5,185 bases of DNA, taken from positions 1-5,185 of the forward strand of contig JAAYBY010000226.1 in NCBI GenBank assembly GCA_012729935.1, written 5' to 3'. Source of the DNA: Clostridiaceae bacterium (GTDB lineage Bacteria; Bacillota; Clostridia; Saccharofermentanales; UBA5734). A program made the translations under genes and the position numbers. Positions 1 to 5,185 of this stretch are shown here, piece by piece (positions within the stretch are counted from its first letter, which is position 1; each line of letters starts with the position of its first letter). A model generated the notes under the pieces. The model was given only the letters and a program-made list of their open reading frames with translations. It was not told where the DNA came from and ran no database searches.

Positions 1-1178
1 CCAAAACCAGGCATCGTCACCGCGATGATGTCGGATCGATCGCGTCCGAGCAGATCGAAAGCGCGTGTCGTGATTAAAAGGGCAAGTGTTGAGTCAAGAC
101 CACCAGACAAGCCGATGACAGCGCGTACGCCCGGAATATGTTCCAGTCGTTTTACCAGGCCTCTGGTCTGGATAGCAATAGTTTCGCGGCAGCGAACAGT
201 GAGCAATGCCGGATCTGCCGGTACAAACGGATTGGCAAGAACCGGCCGACTCAAATCTAGATCATAGACAGGCTGCTCAAAGAAAACGGGTAGATGACCA
301 GGCCGATCTGTTTCCCCGGCTGACTGAGCAAAGGTTTGTTGTCTACGGCGTTCGGATTGAAGCAACGACAGATCCAGATCCGTCACAGTGAGGCCGTCAT
401 GGAACAGCGGAGACTCGGCCAGACACTGACCGTTCTCGTACATTAACCGATGTCCTGAGAAGACCAGATCGGTTGTCGATTCACCTGATCCGGCATCAGC
501 ATATAGATAGGCGCAGATGAGCCTGGCAGAATGACTGCTTACCAGCAGTCGCCGGTAATCTGCTTTGGTCAGAATTTCATTGCTGGCTGACAAATTGCAG
601 ATGACAGTCGCACCAGCTAATGCGGCTGCGATTGAAGGAGGTTTCGGAACCCAGAGATCCTCACAGATTTCGACTGCAAATTTGAAATCCGGAACTGTCT
701 GGGAACAAAAAAGCAGCTCAGACCCGAACGGAACCAAATGAGAACCCCAACGGATCGATTTGACCCGGCCGAGCTGGCGACCGGACTGGAAATAGCGCAA
801 TTCGGTAAATTCCTGATAGTTGGGGATATTGGTTTTTGGAACAAGGCCAAGCAACTGTCCATCGTGAACAACGGCCGCAACATTGTAAAGAGCGTCATCA
901 ACAGCAAACGGTAGACCGACTATACAGATACAGTTTAAGCCGGCCGTCTGTCGGATGATCCGTTTCAATGCGTTGATGGCAGCCTGCTGCAGTGTGTGAT
1001 CGAGAAACAGATCGCCACATGTATAACCTGTCAGACACAGCTCAGGGAAAACAACCAGACTGGCTTTTTCTGCATCTGCCTGTCGGATCAATGAGAGGAT
1101 CTGTTCTCCGTTATACGAGGTGTCTGCCACCCGGATGGCAGGTGTGGCGGTTGCAACGCGCAGATAGCCGTCGTGCAT
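1..1178 (-). CDS. nadE: Glutamine-dependent NAD+ synthetase, N-terminal 392 residues (cut by left edge)
   Basis: This cytoplasmic enzyme makes NAD+ from nicotinic acid adenine dinucleotide, ATP and glutamine, the last step of NAD synthesis. Read from 1178 leftwards, the frame is open to the window edge. The N-terminal nitrilase-type glutaminase domain (about residues 5-270) shows its full triad: Glu46 in FPELCLTGY, Lys115 in VPKTNIPNY and Cys172 in EICEDLW. It also shows the family stretch GSGESTTDLVFSG (residues 230-242). The synthetase domain follows, with the ATP pyrophosphatase loop SGGLDS at residues 358-363. The rest of that domain lies outside the window; the fused form is usually about 640-680 residues, so roughly 60% is visible. 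The ATG at 1178 is supported by an AGAGG-type ribosome binding site 7 nt upstream, and the frame has a stop further upstream. The gene is divergent from the EAL gene. Family assignment is very secure. Confidence 0.96.
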   Translation of the reverse strand, partial: MHDGYLRVATATPAIRVADTSYNGEQILSLIRQADAEKASLVVFPELCLTGYTCGDLFLDHTLQQAAINALKRIIRQTAGLNCICIVGLPFAVDDALYNVAAVVHDGQLLGLVPKTNIPNYQEFTELRYFQSGRQLGRVKSIRWGSHLVPFGSELLFCSQTVPDFKFAVEICEDLWVPKPPSIAAALAGATVICNLSASNEILTKADYRRLLVSSHSARLICAYLYADAGSGESTTDLVFSGHRLMYENGQCLAESPLFHDGLTVTDLDLSLLQSERRRQQTFAQSAGETDRPGHLPVFFEQPVYDLDLSRPVLANPFVPADPALLTVRCRETIAIQTRGLVKRLEHIPGVRAVIGLSGGLDSTLALLITTRAFDLLGRDRSDIIAVTMPGF

Positions 1179-1312
1179 ATGAAAGCCTCTTTTCTCACTC
1201 GAACTAAAACAATCTTGCTTATCTCATGCTTATTCTATCACAGATCCGCACACGGACGGATTGTCTTCGTGTATAATAATAACAAATATGCCCGACAGAT
1301 GGAGGTGTCTTC
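1179..1312. promoter_or_regulatory. Divergent intergenic region between nadE and the EAL gene
   Basis: This 134-bp region must hold the start signals of both divergent genes. On the plus strand there is a perfect TATAAT at 1272-1277, but no good -35 box at 16-18 bp. Instead the inverted repeat ATCCG-N8-CGGAT (1244-1248 and 1257-1261) covers that position. For nadE I see no convincing promoter; weak options are TAGAAT (complement of 1232-1237) and a TATACA 17 bp after CTGTCG, which would overlap the EAL promoter. The heptamer TGCTTAT occurs twice in direct orientation 11 bp apart (1216-1222 and 1227-1233), about one helical turn. The presence of both promoters is inferred from gene orientation; the repeats are seen directly but may be chance. 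Confidence 0.55.
1272..1277 (+). promoter_or_regulatory. -10 box of the EAL gene promoter
   Basis: A perfect TATAAT lies 35 bp before the EAL start codon, giving a predicted transcript start near 1284 and a leader of about 30 nt that carries the ribosome binding site GGAGGTG (1301-1307). There is no recognisable -35 hexamer, and the TG is not in the extended -10 position, so the promoter may be weak or depend on an activator. Confidence 0.5.
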
Positions 1313-2092
1313 ATGACGGTAATTACCCGCAACCAGATTCTTGATGCGCTAGCTTATGATCGATTTCAGCTGTTTGGACAGCCAAAGTGGACATTAGGAA
1401 AAAATTCCTGTAATACGTATGAGGTTCTAATCGACCTGATGATTGCAGAGAACGACGAAAAAATCCCGGCTAAGGATTTTTTGCCGGTGATAGAATCCGA
1501 TGAGGAGCTGACGATGCGTTTTGGCACATGGTTTCTGGAGAAAGCTTTTGTCAGCGGTGCCCGACTGATGGAAAATCTGGGTATGGATCTGATTATTTCT
1601 CTAAATATCCTTGGATTTCAGGCAAATCGCGCGGAGTTTCCCGATCGAGTTCAGGAAATGATGGAAAAATCCGGCATCACAAATAGACAGCTTCAATTCG
1701 AATTAAGTGAATCACAGCCTCTGAATGAGGTTGGAATAGCCAATCTCAACCGGATTCATGACGAGTTGGGAATCTCACTGGTACTCGGTAATTTCGGAAT
1801 GGGTTACTCAACCGTTGATCTGCTCAGGCATGTTCCTTTTGATATGCTTGAGCTGAGCAGGTCATTCACAGCCAACATAACCGAATCAGAGCGCGAGCTG
1901 AAGGTCATCCTCGCGATTCTTCAGATGGCGCATGTTCTGGATATTACGGTTTGTGCGAAAGGAATTGAAACAGCAGAGCAGCTTGAGCTGCTGGAGGAGG
2001 CCGGATTCTTCAAGGCACAGGGGTATTTGATAGGCCGGCCGATGCCGTTGAACGAGCTCGAGCAGTTTGTTCGAAAATATGCCTCAGCCTGA
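1313..2092 (+). CDS. Stand-alone degenerate EAL-domain protein, probably catalytically inactive
   Basis: The 259-residue product is a single EAL domain with no signal peptide, membrane segment, GGDEF or sensor domain, so it should be cytoplasmic. Active EAL proteins hydrolyse cyclic-di-GMP. Kept family positions are QP (23-24), Glu37 in the EAL position (here EVL), Asn98, Glu130 in ELSES, Asp177 in VPFD, Glu219 and Gln236 in QGY. Lost positions are the metal-binding DD of DDFGTG (here Gly159-Asn160 in GNFGMGYS), Lys and Asp of KID (Glu180 and Ser182) and the first Glu of EGVE (Lys216). With these gone, phosphodiesterase activity is very unlikely. The frame is intact and well expressed in appearance (GGAGG ribosome binding site 7 nt before ATG), which argues against a decaying gene. 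It may bind cyclic-di-GMP or act through protein contacts, as the inactive EAL protein YdiV does; its partner is unknown. It forms a single-gene transcript ending at the terminator at 2111-2147. Confidence 0.9.
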   Translation: MTVITRNQILDALAYDRFQLFGQPKWTLGKNSCNTYEVLIDLMIAENDEKIPAKDFLPVIESDEELTMRFGTWFLEKAFVSGARLMENLGMDLIISLNILGFQANRAEFPDRVQEMMEKSGITNRQLQFELSESQPLNEVGIANLNRIHDELGISLVLGNFGMGYSTVDLLRHVPFDMLELSRSFTANITESERELKVILAILQMAHVLDITVCAKGIETAEQLELLEEAGFFKAQGYLIGRPMPLNELEQFVRKYASA

Positions 2093-2110
2093 TGTGTTTA
2101 GTCAAATCAG

Positions 2111-2147
2111 AAGATCCCCGGCTCATTGAGAAACCGGGGATCTTTTT
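2111..2147 (+). terminator. Intrinsic terminator of the EAL gene
   Basis: A perfect 11-bp GC-rich stem pairs 2111-2121 (AAGATCCCCGG) with 2134-2144 (CCGGGGATCTT) around a 12-nt loop, and the T-run continues to 2147. It begins 18 bp after the EAL stop codon. The loop can add a small CTC/GAG pairing (2122-2124 with 2128-2130). On the minus strand the same stem is followed by CTGATTTG, a poor U-tract, so it would serve eno only weakly. Confidence 0.92.
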
Positions 2148-2221
2148 CGTTATATACTTTAGATTGTTTGGTTAAGCAAGTACGAAATGTCTGCCTCAAC
2201 AGAATCAATCAGATCCGATGA

Positions 2222-3526
2222 TTAGAAACGGAATGCCTTACGCCCTGCATAAACGGCATTGTCACCGAGCGCTTCTTCAATACGCAGCAACTGATTGTAT
2301 TTAGCTACGCGGTCTGTCCGTGAAGGTGCGCCGGTTTTGATCTGTCCTGCATTGGTCGCGACGACGATATCGGCGATCGTCACGTCCTCGGTTTCACCGG
2401 AACGATGCGAAACGACTGCGGTCCAGTTATTCCGCATTGACATCTCGATAGCGGCCAATGTTTCCGAAAGGGTACCGATCTGATTGAGCTTGATCAGAAC
2501 GGAATTGCTGACATTCAGTTTGATTCCTTTTTCGATGCGCTCTGTGTTGGTCACGTAGAGGTCATCACCGACGAGCTGAATTTTATCGCCTAAACGCTCA
2601 TTCATCAGCTTCCAGCCTTCCCAGTCTTCTTCTGCCAACCCATCTTCAATTGAAATAATGGGATAACGATCGACTAAATCTGCCCAGTAATCAACCATCT
2701 CGGCACGTGTTTTCAGCTGACCTGATTTCCAGAACAGGTATTTGCCCTCATGACCGGCTGCCTTTGCCTCTTCATACAGCTCAGTAGCCGCCGGATCCAT
2801 CGCGATCGCGATGTCGGTTCCCGGCTGGAAACCGGCTTCCTTGATCGCTTCAACGAGCAGCTGGAGTGCCTGCTCATCACTTTCGAGGTTCGGTGCATAA
2901 CCGCCTTCATCGCCGACAGCGGTTGCCAGCTTGCGGGATTTCAGCAGCTTTTTGAGTGTGTGAAAAATCTCAGCACTCCATTGAAGTGCCTGCTTAAATG
3001 AGTCTGCTCCGACTGGCATGATCATGAATTCCTGGAGATTGACACTGTTATCGGCATGTTTACCGCCATTGATGACATTCATCATCGGAACGGGCAGAAT
3101 GTGTGCCTGGATTCCTCCGATATATTCGAAGAGATGAAGACCCGCTGCGCTTGCTGCGGCTTTTGCACAGGCAAGTGATACTGCCAGCATGGCGTTTGCA
3201 CCAAGTTTGGCTTTATTGGGCGTTCCGTCCAGATCGATCATCAGCTGATCAATACCTTTTTGATCGAAGACATTAAATCCGAGTAGTTCGGGAGCGATGA
3301 CTTCGACAACGTTCTCAACGGCCTTTTGAACACCTTTTCCCAGATAACGGCCGGCATCGCCGTCGCGAAGTTCAACAGCCTCGAAAGCTCCTGTGGAAGC
3401 GCCGGATGGTACAGCGGCACGACCTATTGAACCATCTTCCAGTTCAACTTCAGCTTCAATGGTTGGATTACCGCGTGAATCCAGAATTTCTCTGGCCCAA
3501 ATAGCAGTGATAAATAATTCTTGCAT
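2222..3526 (-). CDS. eno: Enolase (phosphopyruvate hydratase)
   Basis: Enolase interconverts 2-phosphoglycerate and phosphoenolpyruvate in glycolysis and gluconeogenesis in the cytoplasm, using Mg2+. The 434-residue length is normal for the family. The N-terminal domain carries AREILDSRGNPT (11-22) and the mobile loop SGASTG (41-46). The barrel domain has GGKHADN (His157), LQEFMIMP (Glu166), GDEGG (Glu207), the three metal ligands Asp244, Glu294 (SIEDGL) and Asp321 (VGDDLYVTN), catalytic Lys346 in LIKLNQIGT, SHRSGETED (373-381) and Lys397 in QIKTGAPSR. All catalytic residues are present. One local variation is RNNW at 365-368 where many bacterial enolases have an AGY-like sequence just before TAVVSHRSG. 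The ATG start is fixed by AGGAG (complement of 3536-3540) 9 nt upstream. The gene stands alone rather than beside gapA, pgk, tpiA or gpm within the window, and has its own promoter. It converges on the EAL gene. Confidence 0.98.
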   Translation of the reverse strand: MQELFITAIWAREILDSRGNPTIEAEVELEDGSIGRAAVPSGASTGAFEAVELRDGDAGRYLGKGVQKAVENVVEVIAPELLGFNVFDQKGIDQLMIDLDGTPNKAKLGANAMLAVSLACAKAAASAAGLHLFEYIGGIQAHILPVPMMNVINGGKHADNSVNLQEFMIMPVGADSFKQALQWSAEIFHTLKKLLKSRKLATAVGDEGGYAPNLESDEQALQLLVEAIKEAGFQPGTDIAIAMDPAATELYEEAKAAGHEGKYLFWKSGQLKTRAEMVDYWADLVDRYPIISIEDGLAEEDWEGWKLMNERLGDKIQLVGDDLYVTNTERIEKGIKLNVSNSVLIKLNQIGTLSETLAAIEMSMRNNWTAVVSHRSGETEDVTIADIVVATNAGQIKTGAPSRTDRVAKYNQLLRIEEALGDNAVYAGRKAFRF

Positions 3527-3559
3527 CGTTTACAGCTCCTTTCAATTTCGGTTTTTCAC

Positions 3560-3589
3560 AGCCGTTCCGGCTAATCAGTTTTCCGGAAC
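3560..3589 (-). promoter_or_regulatory. eno leader: two mutually exclusive hairpins
   Basis: In the predicted eno leader, GTTCCGG (complement of 3583-3589) can pair perfectly over 7 bp with CCGGAAC (complement of 3564-3570) across a 12-nt loop. The second arm overlaps a compact alternative hairpin, AGCCG-GAA-CGGCT (complement of 3560-3572, 5 bp, 3-nt loop), so the two cannot form together. Neither is followed by a U-run, so this is not a classical terminator/antiterminator. The pairing is seen directly; a regulatory or mRNA-stabilising role is inference. Confidence 0.4.
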
Positions 3590-3621
3590 AAATCATAAGA
3601 CAGTGTGACTACCGACTTCCA

Positions 3622-3630
3622 ATTATAGCA
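3622..3630 (-). promoter_or_regulatory. Extended -10 promoter of eno
   Basis: On the minus strand the sequence TGCTATAAT gives a perfect -10 box (complement of 3622-3627) with the TG of an extended -10 element (complement of 3629-3630). The -35 region (around 3645-3651) is a poor match (GTCATT or TGTCAT), which extended -10 promoters tolerate. Transcription would start near 3615, giving a leader of about 90 nt that contains the alternative hairpins at 3560-3589. This supports eno being transcribed independently of the hydrolase gene. Confidence 0.7.
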
Positions 3631-3740
3631 TGAAACCTGCCTGAAATGACAGTAAATGTATCGAATCAGACAAGGTTGTCAGATGTCACAAAAAGGGTGG
3701 AGACACCAGTCTTTATCAGTGCGTTACGCCGATACTCCGC
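3631..3740. other. Gap between hydrolase stop and eno promoter
   Basis: No gene fits here. On the minus strand, 44-55 nt past the hydrolase stop, a short stem GGTG-TCTC-CACC (complement of 3697-3686 approximately) is followed by CTTTTTG. This could be a weak intrinsic terminator for the hydrolase, but a 4-bp stem is marginal. A palindrome GACAA-GG-TTGTC lies at 3669-3680, about 55-65 bp upstream of the predicted eno transcript start, a position where an activator could bind. Both are low-confidence readings. Confidence 0.3.
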
Positions 3741-4934
3741 CTACAGCGCAGCATAGATGGTCGCCTGTATCGGTGGAATGCGTACTGCATGTTCACCCGG
3801 CATATGCTGCGTTAGATAAACGATAATCATATCTTCAACAGGATCAATACGGAACCAGGTGCCGGCAGCGCCTTCCCAGCCAAACTCGCCTGATTTGGCC
3901 AGTGACCCGGCCATAGCAGGGTTTTTCAACGTCCTCACGCCGAGCCCGTAGCTATAGCCGTGCCATCCGTTGGTATTAAACGCGTGCCTCTGCTCTGCGG
4001 TCAGGTGGTTGCTGCGGATCAGATTGACAGTTTTCGGGCTGATGATCCGGATGCCATCCAGGGTACCGCCGGCCAGCAACATTCGTGCGAAACGAACATA
4101 GTCTGAACGGGTGCTGAACAAACCGGCGCCGCCATATTCGATGTGAGCCGGCTGCAGGGGGTTGCTGTTGCCCGGAGTCAACATCTTTTCGCTAAATGGA
4201 ACCAGCCGCTTCTCCTGATAGGCATAAAGATCGACCAGGCGTGACGCTTTTTCAGCGGGCACATAGAAGTCGGTATCTTTCATTGACAGCGGATCGAGCA
4301 GCACCTCCCGCATGTATTGTCCCAGCTTTTTCCCGGTAACAACTTCAATGACGGCTCCGATCACGTCGATGGAAAGACCGTACTGCCAACCATCTCCGGG
4401 ATCAAAGCACAGTGGGATTTGCCCCAGCTGATTGGCAACAGATATCAATTCGACTGACTGATCCGGGACCGGTCCGCTGAAAAGGGTTTTCATCAGTCCG
4501 GCGATAGCACGGCTTGCAGGATGATCGGTGTCAGGATAGGGGATGCCTGATGTCATGGTCAGCAGATGATGCAGTGTGATATCCCGGGTTGCCGGACGCG
4601 TTACCCAATCCTCATTGTCGCGAGTCCAGACCATAGGCTGGCTGAATCCAGGTAAAAACTCACGGACGGGATCCTGAAGGTGAACGAGTCCTTTTTCGAA
4701 AAGTGTCATCAGAAGAACAGCTGTAATCGGTTTGGTCATCGAATAAATACGAAAAATGGAGTCGGTTGTGAGCGGAATCTGGTTTTCAAGATCTGCATAT
4801 CCGATCTGAAAGGCCAGCAGTGTCTCTCCTTTACGAATGACCTGCAAACTGGCGCCGGGTGCAGCACCTGTTTGTACCATCTGGTCAATGATTTGGCGTG
4901 TCGCGGAAAAATCGTAACCTTTTTTATCTGGCAT
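3741..4934 (-). CDS. Serine hydrolase, beta-lactamase/family VIII esterase superfamily
   Basis: The 397-residue product belongs to the penicillin-binding-protein-like serine hydrolases (Pfam Beta-lactamase type, near EstB/family VIII carboxylesterases). The nucleophile motif SMTK (Ser66, Lys69) follows the typical DSIFRIYSMTKP lead. LLTMTSG is at 124-130, the catalytic Tyr is probably Tyr185 in WQYGLSID, YGGAGLFST is at 267-275, and the third motif is GWEGAAGT (352-359), with W-x-G replacing KTG. This architecture is usual for esterases and related acyl hydrolases, so a role in antibiotic resistance should not be assumed; the substrate cannot be told from sequence. From the chosen start there is no signal peptide or membrane segment, so it should be cytoplasmic. 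The reading frame extends to an ATG at 5000, but only the ATG at 4934 has a ribosome binding site. The gene precedes eno in the same direction, 214 bp apart, with no obvious functional tie. Confidence 0.9.
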   Translation of the reverse strand: MPDKKGYDFSATRQIIDQMVQTGAAPGASLQVIRKGETLLAFQIGYADLENQIPLTTDSIFRIYSMTKPITAVLLMTLFEKGLVHLQDPVREFLPGFSQPMVWTRDNEDWVTRPATRDITLHHLLTMTSGIPYPDTDHPASRAIAGLMKTLFSGPVPDQSVELISVANQLGQIPLCFDPGDGWQYGLSIDVIGAVIEVVTGKKLGQYMREVLLDPLSMKDTDFYVPAEKASRLVDLYAYQEKRLVPFSEKMLTPGNSNPLQPAHIEYGGAGLFSTRSDYVRFARMLLAGGTLDGIRIISPKTVNLIRSNHLTAEQRHAFNTNGWHGYSYGLGVRTLKNPAMAGSLAKSGEFGWEGAAGTWFRIDPVEDMIIVYLTQHMPGEHAVRIPPIQATIYAAL

Positions 4935-4940
4935 AATGCA

Positions 4941-4946
4941 CCTCCT
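4941..4946 (-). promoter_or_regulatory. Ribosome binding site that fixes the hydrolase start
   Basis: A perfect AGGAGG (complement of CCTCCT) lies 6 nt before the ATG at 4934. The in-frame ATG at 5000 has no purine-rich site upstream, so the 22 extra residues of the longer frame are probably untranslated leader. Confidence 0.88.
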
Positions 4947-4975
4947 GTGACGGGCTGACTGACAAATCGCAGTAA

Positions 4976-5013
4976 TTGCCGCGAAAATAGGTAAGATCAT
5001 CTGTCAGCGGCAA
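4976..5013 (-). repeat. 7-bp inverted repeat in the hydrolase leader
   Basis: TTGCCGC at 4976-4982 and its exact reverse complement GCGGCAA at 5007-5013 are separated by 24 nt, with arm centres 31 bp apart, about three helical turns. In RNA it could form a stem with a large loop about 40 nt before the start codon; in DNA it could be a pair of operator half-sites. A weak alternative promoter (TTGCCG, 18 bp, TATTTT) would use the right arm as its -35 box. Function is inference. Confidence 0.35.
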
Positions 5014-5059
5014 ACAAATCGTTAAGTAGAAAAATGAATGATCCATCTGGTTCATTATT

Positions 5060-5088
5060 ATTTTAATCGATCCGGAAGGTTGCGACAA
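5060..5088 (-). promoter_or_regulatory. Candidate promoter of the serine hydrolase
   Basis: On the minus strand TTGTCG (complement of 5083-5088) and TAAAAT (complement of 5060-5065) are separated by exactly 17 bp, matching 4 of 6 and 5 of 6 consensus positions. Transcription would start near 5053, giving a leader of about 119 nt that includes the inverted repeat at 4976-5013. It is the best -35/-10 pair I see upstream of this gene. Confidence 0.45.
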
Positions 5089-5127
5089 TAGACCAGGCAT
5101 AGTCCGACTGAAAACTGATATCATATT

Positions 5128-5185
5128 CAACAGACAATGTTGTATAATGAAACTAAGCTTATTCGATTGAATCGTGTGGTTGAGG
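5128..5185 (+). promoter_or_regulatory. Probable promoter region of a plus-strand gene beyond the right edge
   Basis: A perfect TATAAT lies at 5143-5148. Immediately upstream is the palindrome CAACA-GACAA-TGTTG (5128-5142), filling the position between -10 and -35, and 15 bp downstream is CGATT-G-AATCG (5164-5174), near the expected transcript start. There is no good -35 box. The window ends in TTGAGG, which could be a ribosome binding site for a gene starting just outside. The motifs are seen directly; the gene and any repressor binding are inferred. Confidence 0.45.

Noticed and set aside
25..391. Two overlapping plus-strand reading frames (80 and 61 codons) opposite nadE
   Set aside because: They lie antisense to an unmistakable NAD+ synthetase coding frame, have no ribosome binding sites and resemble no family.
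617..907. Minus-strand 96-codon frame
   Set aside because: It is an out-of-frame reading inside the nadE glutaminase domain, whose own frame carries the Lys115 and Cys172 motifs.
992..1207. Plus-strand 71-codon frame
   Set aside because: It is antisense to the nadE start region and has no supporting signals.
3393..3608. Plus-strand 71-codon frame over the eno start and leader
   Set aside because: It is antisense to the eno N-terminus and promoter and has no coding features.
3741..4934. Antibiotic-resistance beta-lactamase
   Set aside because: There is no export signal and no KTG motif, and the sequence pattern fits esterase-like members of the superfamily better.
4935..5000. 22-residue N-terminal extension of the serine hydrolase, with a hydrophobic stretch like a weak signal peptide
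   Set aside because: There is no ribosome binding site before the ATG at 5000, no basic residues at the N-terminus, and a perfect AGGAGG sits before the ATG at 4934.
4924..5130. 68-codon minus-strand frame before the hydrolase
   Set aside because: It would begin at a TTG codon without a ribosome binding site, overlaps the hydrolase start and promoter, and has no recognisable domain.
1228..5167. Near-identical 11-mers GCTTATTCTAT (1228-1238) and GCTTATTCGAT (5157-5167) in two intergenic regions
   Set aside because: A one-mismatch 11-mer match between AT-rich spacers is likely by chance, and the two sit on opposite sides of their nearby -10 boxes.

Overview
The window is about half G+C and looks like ordinary, densely coded bacterial chromosome. 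Strong AGGAGG-type ribosome binding sites, consensus TATAAT -10 boxes (one extended) and a U-tailed intrinsic terminator suggest a Bacillota (Firmicutes) genome, perhaps a member of Clostridia. This placement is an inference from signal style and protein flavour. No rRNA, tRNA, CRISPR array, insertion sequence or phage gene is visible.

Layout, left to right: (1) the first 392 codons of a glutamine-dependent NAD+ synthetase (nadE, minus strand), which runs off the left edge just after its ATP-binding PP-loop; (2) a 134-bp divergent intergenic region; (3) a plus-strand stand-alone EAL-domain protein with most of its catalytic residues replaced, followed by a strong terminator; (4) a complete enolase gene (eno, minus strand), converging on the EAL gene; (5) a 214-bp intergenic region with a clear extended -10 promoter for eno and a leader that can fold in two exclusive ways; (6) a complete serine hydrolase of the beta-lactamase/family VIII esterase superfamily (minus strand), whose start is best moved 66 nt downstream of the longest reading frame; (7) a 251-bp right end holding the hydrolase promoter and leader and, at the edge, a plus-strand -10 box with palindromes that probably serves a gene beyond the window.

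The genes do not form one operon. nadE and eno are housekeeping (NAD+ synthesis and glycolysis). The hydrolase and eno lie in the same direction but are 214 bp apart, with a separate promoter for eno. The most interesting item is the degenerate EAL protein: it keeps the EAL fold signature but has lost the DD motif, the conserved Lys and Asp of the KxD motif and the first Glu of EGVE. It is therefore probably a non-catalytic regulator or ligand-binding protein rather than a cyclic-di-GMP phosphodiesterase. I found no multi-gene novel system.
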